From Kordia sp050633145 (lineage in GTDB: Bacteria > Bacteroidota > Bacteroidia > Flavobacteriales > Flavobacteriaceae): 64,000 nt of DNA. Positions within the stretch are counted from its first letter, which is position 1. Every line of letters starts with the position of its first letter. The stretch is from NCBI RefSeq assembly GCF_050633145.1, contig NZ_JBOEFY010000050.1, positions 1-64,000 on the forward strand, written 5' to 3'. Shown one piece after another: positions 8,736 to 15,577 of the stretch. The notes below the pieces were generated by a model. The model was not told the DNA's origin and ran no database searches. It saw nothing but the letters and a program-made list of their open reading frames with translations. Position numbers and translations under genes: made by a program.

Positions 8736-11700
8736 ATGTCTGATAAAAAAATCAATAAGGAGTTTAAAATATCCTCTTGGGCAATAGATAATTCAACGAT
8801 TATCTACGTTATCATGGGATTGCTCTTAGTGCTTGGGCTTTCTGCATATTTTAGTATGCCTAGAGAAGATTTCCCAGAAATTAAAGAAACAAAAATTTAC
8901 ATCAGTACTATTTATCCTGGAAACACAGCAGAAGATATTGAAAAACTGATTGTAGATCCGCTTGAAGATCAAATCAAAAACATAAGTAATGTGGTAGAAG
9001 TTACTTCTACATCGCAGGAAGATTACGGAATTATTGTGGTTGAATTTGATGAAGGAATTTCAGTTGAAGCTGCCAAAACGAAAGTAAAGGATAAAGTCGA
9101 TACAGAAAAAGGTAGTGAAGATTGGCCAACATTCAATGGCGCCAAAGTAGAACCAAATATATTTGATTTGAACCTCTCTGAAGAAGTTCCTATTCTTAAT
9201 ATCAATATTATTGGAGACTATCCAATAGAAAAATTGAAAGAATATGCCGAAGATCTAGAAGATGAAATTGAAGATTTAGATCAAATCAAACAAGTAGACA
9301 TTCGTGGTGCGCAAGAAAAAGAAGTAGAAGTTGCTGTTGATGTCTATAAAATGATGGCTGCACAAGTAAACTTTGACGATGTACGAAGCGCTATTGCAAA
9401 CGGAAACGTTACAATCTCTGCCGGAAACTTAATCTCTTCAGGACAACGACGTACCATTCGTCTTTTGGGAGAAATTGAAAGCCCTAAAGAACTAGAAAAT
9501 TTTGTGGTAAAATCAATTGATGGACCTGTATACTTACGAGATATTGCTACGGTTCGTTTTAAAGAAGAAGACAAAACAACCTACGCACGAAAATCTGGAG
9601 AAAGTGTTGTAATGCTTGATGTAAAGAAGCGTGCGGGTAAAAATATGGTCGCTGCGGCGGAAGAAATCAATAAGATCATTGAGGACTTCAAAAAAGAACA
9701 TGAAGACTTAGATGTTTCTATCACAAATGATCAATCTCAAAAAACCATCAACCAAGTAAATGATTTGGTAAACAATATTATTTTCGGAATCATTTTAGTG
9801 GTTTTCGTCTTAATGTTCTTCCTTGGATTTAGAAATGCCTTATTTGTAGGATTGGCAATTCCGATGTCGATGTTTATGTCGTTCATGATTCTAAATTTAT
9901 TAGGATATACCATGAACACAATGATTCTATTTGCCCTTATTATGGGACTTGGAATGCTGGTAGATAACGGAATTGTGGTTGTTGAAAACGTGTATCGATT
10001 AATGGAAGAAGAAGGCATGTCTCGCATAGAAGCTGCCAAAAAAGGAATTGGTGAAATTGCGTTTCCAATTATCATTTCTACCTTAACAACTGTTGCTGCC
10101 TTTGTTCCTTTAGGAATGTGGCCAGGAGTTATGGGACAATTTATGATCTACTTCCCTATTACACTATCGGTTGTATTAGGTTCGTCATTATTTGTAGCAA
10201 TATTGATCAACTCTATGATGGTGTCACAATTTATGGAAGTTGGAGAGCGCAAACTCAAAATAAAGCAATTGCTTATTTTAAGTACTGTATTGGTAATTTT
10301 AGGAGTTATTTGCTATGTAATTGGTGGAAAAGCAGTAGGACTTGGAACATTATTCATTTTCATTGCAATTATGTTTTGGGTATACAAATATGTACTCAAA
10401 CCAATGGCGCGTTATTTCCAAACAAAAATACTAGCAGCACTTGAAAGATCGTACGAACGCTTCTTACGTTTTGCTTTAACTGGATGGAAATCGTATGCAT
10501 TTTCAATAGGAACTTTTCTATTATTGATTGTTACATTTATGATGTTTGGACAATCCATTCAAAGCAAACGTACCAAAGTAGAATTCTTCCCAGACAATAA
10601 ACCAAATCAAATTATTGTCTATGTAGAATATCCGCAAGGAACAGCTATTGAAAAAACAAATGAAATTACTAAGGAAATTGAACAACGTGTATTTGCTGTT
10701 TTAAATAGCAACACATACATGGATGGAGACAGGAATTTCTTAGTAGAAGCTGCTGTATCACAAGTAGGTGAAGGTGCTGGAAATCCACAAACTGATGGTG
10801 GATCAGCTGCCGAAATGCCACACAAAGGAAAAATTACGGCTTCCATGCGCGAATACAAATTCCGTAGAGGAAAAGATAGTGAAGAATTGCGCAAAAGAGT
10901 TACAGACACCTTAAAAGGAATTTACCCAGGAGTTGCTATTTCTGTAGAAAAAGATGCCGTTGGTCCGCCAGTTGGATATCCTATTAATATTGAATTAGAA
11001 GGTGATGATTATACGCAATTAATCGCTGAAGCGGAAAATATGCGTGACTTAATCAATTCAAAAAATATTGCAGGAATTGAAGAATTAAAAATTGACGTAA
11101 ACAAAGGAAAACCTGCAATGCAAGTTGTAGTTGACCGAGAAAAATCGGGAGAGTTAGGAGTTTCTGCAGGACAAGTTGGACAACAATTACGTAATTCTTT
11201 ATTTGGAGTAAAAGCAGCCGTTTATAAGGAAGATGGTGAAGATTATGATATCTATTTACGTTTCAATCAAGAGAATCGTTACAATACAAGTTCGCTGTTC
11301 AACCAAAAAATGATTTTTAGAAATCAAATGGGACAATTGAAAGAGATTCCTGTTTCAGCAGTTACAAAACAGCGAAATACATCTGGATTTAGTGCCATTA
11401 AACACAACGATTACAAACGTGTGGTAACCTTATATTCTGGATTAGCGCCAGGATATACAGATGCAGCAGCTATTGTAGATCAAATTCAGGCGGAAATTGC
11501 AGGTGAATTTGATGTTGAAGATCAAGGTATTAAAGTAGATTTTACAGGACAGATTGAAGAACAAAACAAGCAAATGATATTCTTAATGAGTGCATTTTTT
11601 GCTGGCTTAGGTTTAATTATGTTGATCCTAATCTTCCAATTTAGTTCCATCTCAAAACCAACAATCATCATGATTGCAATTTTCTTAAGTTTGATTGGTG

Positions 11701-12272
11701 TTTTTGGTGGAGTATTAATTACTGGTGCCTCATTCGTAATTATGATGACCATGATGGGAATTATCTCCCTTGCGGGAATTGTGGTAAATAATGGTGTTGT
11801 ACTGCTTGATTATACCCAATTATTGATTGATAGAAGGAAACACGAATTAAATATTCCTGAAGGTCGTTATTTACCAATTCCTCATGTATATGAAGCAATT
11901 GTAAAAGCAGGAAAAGCACGTTTGCGTCCAGTATTATTAACAGCTATTACAACGGTACTTGGATTAATTCCGCTGGCAATTGGTTTCAATATTGACTTCT
12001 TCTCACTATTCAGTGAGTTTGATCCAAAAATATATATTGGTGGAGACAACGTAATATTTTGGGGACCATTAGCATGGACTGTAATTTACGGATTAATCAT
12101 TGCTACGTTCTTAACATTAATTATTGTTCCAATACTGTTTTACCTCATCACAAAATTCAAGTTTTGGGCATTCAAAGACAAGCGCCCTGTTGAATCTGAT
12201 AGAAACATCATCGACGATACAGACGAAGATGAAGACATAAATGAAATTGATTTACCAATACAAACGGTATAA
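8736..12272 (+). CDS. RND-family efflux permease (AcrB-like, HAE-type)
   Basis: Inner-membrane proton-driven exporter, 1178 aa, the last gene of the TetR-TolC-adaptor-pump operon. It has the duplicated RND plan: one TM helix near residue 25, a large periplasmic loop, TM2-6 at about 345-560, a second loop and TM8-12 at about 950-1150. The relay region in TM4 reads GMLVDNGIVVVENVY, one Asp followed by Asn where AcrB has two Asp; this is common in other RND subgroups. The C-terminal tail is acidic (DDTDEDED) and ends EIDLPIQTV. A second, decayed copy of that ending follows at 12413-12562. Drug or lipid substrates are likelier than metals given the TetR control, but this is inference. Confidence 0.93.
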   Translation: MSDKKINKEFKISSWAIDNSTIIYVIMGLLLVLGLSAYFSMPREDFPEIKETKIYISTIYPGNTAEDIEKLIVDPLEDQIKNISNVVEVTSTSQEDYGIIVVEFDEGISVEAAKTKVKDKVDTEKGSEDWPTFNGAKVEPNIFDLNLSEEVPILNINIIGDYPIEKLKEYAEDLEDEIEDLDQIKQVDIRGAQEKEVEVAVDVYKMMAAQVNFDDVRSAIANGNVTISAGNLISSGQRRTIRLLGEIESPKELENFVVKSIDGPVYLRDIATVRFKEEDKTTYARKSGESVVMLDVKKRAGKNMVAAAEEINKIIEDFKKEHEDLDVSITNDQSQKTINQVNDLVNNIIFGIILVVFVLMFFLGFRNALFVGLAIPMSMFMSFMILNLLGYTMNTMILFALIMGLGMLVDNGIVVVENVYRLMEEEGMSRIEAAKKGIGEIAFPIIISTLTTVAAFVPLGMWPGVMGQFMIYFPITLSVVLGSSLFVAILINSMMVSQFMEVGERKLKIKQLLILSTVLVILGVICYVIGGKAVGLGTLFIFIAIMFWVYKYVLKPMARYFQTKILAALERSYERFLRFALTGWKSYAFSIGTFLLLIVTFMMFGQSIQSKRTKVEFFPDNKPNQIIVYVEYPQGTAIEKTNEITKEIEQRVFAVLNSNTYMDGDRNFLVEAAVSQVGEGAGNPQTDGGSAAEMPHKGKITASMREYKFRRGKDSEELRKRVTDTLKGIYPGVAISVEKDAVGPPVGYPINIELEGDDYTQLIAEAENMRDLINSKNIAGIEELKIDVNKGKPAMQVVVDREKSGELGVSAGQVGQQLRNSLFGVKAAVYKEDGEDYDIYLRFNQENRYNTSSLFNQKMIFRNQMGQLKEIPVSAVTKQRNTSGFSAIKHNDYKRVVTLYSGLAPGYTDAAAIVDQIQAEIAGEFDVEDQGIKVDFTGQIEEQNKQMIFLMSAFFAGLGLIMLILIFQFSSISKPTIIMIAIFLSLIGVFGGVLITGASFVIMMTMMGIISLAGIVVNNGVVLLDYTQLLIDRRKHELNIPEGRYLPIPHVYEAIVKAGKARLRPVLLTAITTVLGLIPLAIGFNIDFFSLFSEFDPKIYIGGDNVIFWGPLAWTVIYGLIIATFLTLIIVPILFYLITKFKFWAFKDKRPVESDRNIIDDTDEDEDINEIDLPIQTV

Positions 12273-12296
12273 AAGAAATATATAAGGTTTATAGAT

Positions 12297-12337
12297 AAAA
12301 AAGCTAGAAGAAGGAAACTCCTTAATCTAGCTTTTTT
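12297..12337 (+). terminator. Intrinsic terminator of the efflux operon
   Basis: AAAAAAGCTAGA pairs with TCTAGCTTTTTT around a loop, followed by more T residues, 25 bp after the RND stop. Confidence 0.8.
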
Positions 12338-12412
12338 TAGTTTTTATACAGGTCTAAAATTTTCGCTTTTAAATGATGAGCGTAATTTTTATCATTCTTA
12401 AGAGAAATAAAT

Positions 12413-12562
12413 ATGACCTACATTATATCGATATGTAATCGAATATTCAAAGAAGTCATTTTGCATTATAAGAGAGAGTTTAAAACAAAAGATAACGTTT
12501 ATATTCTACACATTGAGAATGAGATAGAAAACAAAATAGATTTGCCAATTAAAACGGTGTAA
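12413..12562 (+). pseudogene. Decayed copy of an RND permease C-terminal tail (49 codons)
   Basis: A short open frame from ATG 12413 to TAA 12560-12562. Its last residues, IENEIENKIDLPIKTV, match the end of the RND protein just upstream (DEDINEIDLPIQTV), and the DNA agrees in the last 40 or so bases. The N-terminal part (YIISICNRIF) loosely recalls the final TM segment. It is best read as a remnant of a duplicated or lost paralogue rather than a working gene; expression as a small protein cannot be excluded. The remainder of the 12273-12636 gap holds only two terminators. Confidence 0.5.
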
Positions 12563-12580
12563 TCTAAAAAGTACACAAAC

Positions 12581-12621
12581 AAAAAAATCCCGAAATCTAA
12601 ATTAGATTTCGGGATTTTTTT
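12581..12621. terminator. Bidirectional intrinsic terminator
   Basis: A perfect 20-bp inverted repeat, AAAAAAATCCCGAAATCTAA and its complement, separated by one base, with A and T tracts at the ends. It serves the remnant (+) and the convergent 12637-12996 gene (-). Confidence 0.88.
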
Positions 12622-12636
12622 TATCGTTATGTACAC

Positions 12637-12996
12637 TTATTTATTGCTCACAACTGAAGTTGAGCGTTTCCATGTATTTACATTTTTAACTTTACTACCA
12701 GAATAATCTACTTCACTTAACTGGTTTGTATTCCAGAAAAACCATTTTCCAACTTTCTTTCCGTTTTCATAATTTCCAACGGCAGTCTTCTTTCCATTCG
12801 TATCAAATGATTTCCATTCTCCTTGCAATTTTCCTTGTAGTGTAAAAAAACCTGTTTGTGCTACAGCTCCATTTTCATGGTAATAAGTAGCTTCAACTAA
12901 ATCTCCTTTTTTCTCTAAGGTTGGCTTGTCATTGTTTTGTGCGAATGCAGTAACTCCTGAAACTAGGAAAACTGCTATTAAAAGTAACTTTTTCAT
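12637..12996 (-). CDS. Secreted MORN/YwqK-type repeat protein
   Basis: 119 aa with a signal peptide (residues 1-20, ending AFAQ). The rest is short beta repeats of the type YHENGAVAQTGFF.LQGKLQGEWKSFDTNGK and GNYENGKKVGKW, the pattern of MORN-like/YwqK repeats common in flavobacteria. Such proteins are often labelled YwqK-family antitoxin, but no toxin partner is present and export argues against that role. A TAAGTTTG -7-like box lies about 50 bp upstream on the minus strand (13044-13051). Function unknown, probably periplasmic or surface structural. Confidence 0.8.
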   Translation of the reverse strand: MKKLLLIAVFLVSGVTAFAQNNDKPTLEKKGDLVEATYYHENGAVAQTGFFTLQGKLQGEWKSFDTNGKKTAVGNYENGKKVGKWFFWNTNQLSEVDYSGSKVKNVNTWKRSTSVVSNK

Positions 12997-13231
12997 ATCT
13001 ATATATTTTTTAAAATTTGAGGATCTTGTTAATAATTATATTACAAACTTAACATTTTTTTTACTTTCAAGCAACCTTTACGTAACATTAAATTAACATT
13101 GAGACTGTAAAAGAATGATTATCAGATTATTAAATTTTAACCAAAAAAACTTCTCGTACAAAAAAAGGGGAAAAACACTTGTTTCTATTTAGGATTAACA
13201 TGGCTGTAATTAGGAGAGATACGTACTAGTT

Positions 13232-13948
13232 TTGGGAAAAACTAGAATAAAAAAACTAAAACTACTATTTATGGGATCAATTGGAATTGAATGGGTCAAT
13301 GAATACAACGGAAATGCTTCCGACCTCAGTAATAATGATAATAATGCAAGAGGCTTTTACAATAAATTACAAGGCGTCAAACAATTTGACTACGGAGATA
13401 ATTTAGCTTGGGATCGTGATTTTGAAAAATCAGGAAAAGGAAATCCTGCTGACGGAACAGATACAACCTATGCTGACAATGTAGATATTGCTTTTTTCTC
13501 AGGTCATGGTTCAAAAAGCTATTTACTCTTTGGAAGAAATGATTTTGATAACGGAAAAGCCAGAAATACAGAAATGGAACTTGGTGATAAAGATTTGGAA
13601 TGGATCGTTTTTGACGGCTGTAATGCTTTGGATTTTGATGGTGTTTTTGACCGTTGGGGATGGGGCGTTTTTAAAGGATTACACTTCATTTTAGGATTTG
13701 CAACTATATGTTATGATCGAAGAGATAGAGGAGAAAAATTTGCAAAACGCTTAAATGATTCTTGGACTGTTCGTGAAGCATGGATTAAAGCCTGTATAGA
13801 AACGGAACCGACAGAAACAAAATGGGCATATTTACGCGCAAACGAAGGAAGCATTAGTACGTACGCCGATCATTGGCACGGAAAAGGAAGTGTAAGTATC
13901 GATCCTGATAATCCTACGCAACTAGCGTACGCAAACGGAAACTGTTAA
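13232..13948 (+). CDS. DUF6345-like protein with a His/Cys dyad (clan CD-like)
   Basis: 238 aa from a TTG start; ATG 13271 would remove 13 residues and keep all conserved parts. An AGGAGAG precedes the TTG by 13 bases, so the start is uncertain. Two motifs follow hydrophobic strands: NVDIAFFSGHGS (His92) and DLEWIVFDGCNAL (Cys130). That strand-HG then strand-GC spacing is typical of clan CD cysteine peptidases (caspase, gingipain) and matches what I recall of DUF6345. There is no signal peptide or TM segment. It pairs with the unrecognised gene at 13975 (26 bp downstream). Peptidase activity is inferred from motifs alone. Confidence 0.65.
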   Translation: MGKTRIKKLKLLFMGSIGIEWVNEYNGNASDLSNNDNNARGFYNKLQGVKQFDYGDNLAWDRDFEKSGKGNPADGTDTTYADNVDIAFFSGHGSKSYLLFGRNDFDNGKARNTEMELGDKDLEWIVFDGCNALDFDGVFDRWGWGVFKGLHFILGFATICYDRRDRGEKFAKRLNDSWTVREAWIKACIETEPTETKWAYLRANEGSISTYADHWHGKGSVSIDPDNPTQLAYANGNC

Positions 13949-13974
13949 CATTCAATCATCAAAAAAAATACAAA

Positions 13975-14874
13975 ATGAAAGATTCATTATTTAAATTCAA
14001 TACAAAATTACCAGAAAACGTTGGTCATGTACCAATGTATAGAACATTTCACTTCGATACTGCTTCAAGCAAAAACAAAGAATATGCAAACTACATTGCA
14101 AAACGCACTGAGTTTTTACGTTCCAACTTTAAAACTGATGGAGAACTTAGAGATTTAGGAGATCAATTAATCATTAGAAATCAAAAAGAAGCATTAGAAA
14201 TATTTACAGGAAGTGACTCCTTTTGGTGGACAGATCGCGAAAACGCATATAGCGAAAACAAAGAGCTTTCTGAAAATTTACCTTCTGAAAAAGAAGCTAT
14301 TCGCAGTGCACAAAAGCTTTTGGAAGAATTAAAAATTGATACAAGTACCATGAAAGTACATTCGGTTTCCAATTCTTTTACTGCTACGAGTGAATCACCA
14401 AAAGATAGAGATCCTAAAAAATTTCCAACAAGTGTCGATGTTAACTTTACACACGAGTTGGAAGGTTTGCCAATATTTGGTTCGGGTGCAAAAACACAAA
14501 TTTCATTTATAAACAACGATCAGTTGGTTCAGTTTGCACACTTTAACAGAATACCAAAACAAGAAGGAAAAGCGGAAGTAATTTCGCCAGAAGAAGCTGT
14601 ACAACAAGTATTTGATAACTTCCGATTTGCTGTTATCAAAGAACAAGGAAAAAGTTCAGGAGAAATCACAGATGTAAGTCTTGGATATTATGCTGCAAGT
14701 CCGTCAGACTTACAACGATTTTTAATTCCAGTATATAAAGTACAAGGAAATGTATCTACACCCGAATTAGAAAACTACGATTTTAACTTATATGTAATTG
14801 CAGCTAAGGAAAGTCAAGCAATGGCAAAGCAAAAAGGTCAAACAAATCAGCCATTAGAAACTGTTTTTAATTAA
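13975..14874 (+). CDS. Unrecognised protein, partner of the His/Cys-dyad gene
   Basis: 299 aa, no signal peptide and no TM helix. I do not recognise a family with confidence. The middle (about residues 100-200) has a helix followed by VDVNFTHELEGLPIFGSGAKTQIS-type strands; the GLPIFG turn and following beta sheet resemble FTP/PepSY-like modules found in thermolysin-type propeptides and in YycI-like proteins. The C-terminal third repeats a helix-plus-sheet pattern (SPEEAVQQVFDNF then LIPVYKVQG). Spacing of 26 bp and a terminator right after it mark a two-gene operon with the upstream dyad protein. A propeptide-like or inhibitor role in trans is a hypothesis only. Confidence 0.6.
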   Translation: MKDSLFKFNTKLPENVGHVPMYRTFHFDTASSKNKEYANYIAKRTEFLRSNFKTDGELRDLGDQLIIRNQKEALEIFTGSDSFWWTDRENAYSENKELSENLPSEKEAIRSAQKLLEELKIDTSTMKVHSVSNSFTATSESPKDRDPKKFPTSVDVNFTHELEGLPIFGSGAKTQISFINNDQLVQFAHFNRIPKQEGKAEVISPEEAVQQVFDNFRFAVIKEQGKSSGEITDVSLGYYAASPSDLQRFLIPVYKVQGNVSTPELENYDFNLYVIAAKESQAMAKQKGQTNQPLETVFN

Positions 14875-14877
14875 TAT

Positions 14878-14914
14878 AAAAGAAAACGCTTCTACAGTAG
14901 AAGTGTTTTTCTTT
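14878..14914 (+). terminator. Intrinsic terminator after the two-gene unit
   Basis: GAAAACGCTTCTAC pairs with GTAGAAGTGTTTTTC, with one G-U pair, followed by T residues, directly after the stop codon at 14874. Confidence 0.75.
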
Positions 14915-15022
14915 CTGAAATACATAAAATAATAGATTATAAATTGAAAGTCAAACCTATCAATTTGTACTCATAATTTTAAACCGATTCTTGGTTTTGT
15001 ACTGATACAATTTAATCTAAAC

Positions 15023-15268
15023 CTAACCCAGAGGGTTTAAAGTTACATTTGCAGGTTGAGCAACAGTATCCACATTAAGTTCTACTGTTTGATATCCAGG
15101 AAAAGAAAATAATAATTCTACTGGTAGTTCGGCTACTTCAATCGTAAAGTTACCGTGTAAGCCAGCATAAGTACTTTGTGACGTTCCTTTAACAGTGACA
15201 TTAGCGCCAACCAATGGTTGTCCGTTTGCTCCATCTGTTACATTTCCTGTAATAGTATTTTGTGCCAT
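15023..15268 (-). CDS. Stand-alone carboxypeptidase-regulatory-like (CarbReg) domain protein
   Basis: 81 aa that consist of a single CarboxypepD_reg-like beta-sandwich: TGNVTDGANGQPLVGANV, then a VKGT turn and FPGYQTVELNV. The same domain forms the N-terminal extension of the TonB receptor encoded 310 bp away (both start QNTI.G.VTD), where it follows a signal peptide. Here there is none, so the protein is predicted cytoplasmic, unusual for this domain. It may be a split-off receptor domain or a true small protein. No partner is evident. Confidence 0.65.
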   Translation of the reverse strand: MAQNTITGNVTDGANGQPLVGANVTVKGTSQSTYAGLHGNFTIEVAELPVELLFSFPGYQTVELNVDTVAQPANVTLNPLG

Positions 15269-15379
15269 GATATTGATTAATTAATATTTTTATATGCTGA
15301 AACTAATACTTTTTTTACAAGTTGATGCTTTTTTATAGAAAAAACGACAAAACTAAACAAAGGGCTGCTTACGCATTTT

Positions 15380-15505
15380 AAAAATATTTAGTTGTCTTAA
15401 TGATTTACCAAAGACCATTAAATTTTCGCTTTTAAAACCGCATACACATGTAAAAATTATATAGATGCGATAAACAAGTTACACAAGAAGTCACATTCAA
15501 AACTA
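15380..15505 (+). pseudogene. Degenerate copy of the aspS promoter and 5' end
   Basis: CCATTAAATTTTCGCTTTTA and the following CGCATACACATGTA match the sequence just before and over the aspS start at 20471-20510 with few changes. ACACAAGAAGT (15481-15491) then matches the aspS codons at 20550-20560. The copied ATG is followed at once by TAA and the -7 box has lost its G (TAAATTTT), so it is dead. It occupies most of the 15269-15577 gap; the remainder is a terminator. Confidence 0.6.
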
Positions 15506-15517
15506 CATTCAACACAT

Positions 15518-15554
15518 AAAAAAGGACGCTTCAAAAACAGAAGCGTCCTTTTTC
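15518..15554 (-). terminator. Intrinsic terminator of the TonB receptor operon
   Basis: AAAAAAGGACGCTTC and GAAGCGTCCTTTTTC pair around a 7-base loop, just past the receptor stop on the minus strand, with T residues on both strands. Confidence 0.85.
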
Positions 15555-15577
15555 TTATTCAAATAAAATAGTGTATT

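Noticed and set aside
10118..10444. Plus-strand frame inside the RND gene
   Set aside because: Overlaps the pump's coding sequence in another frame and has no domain.
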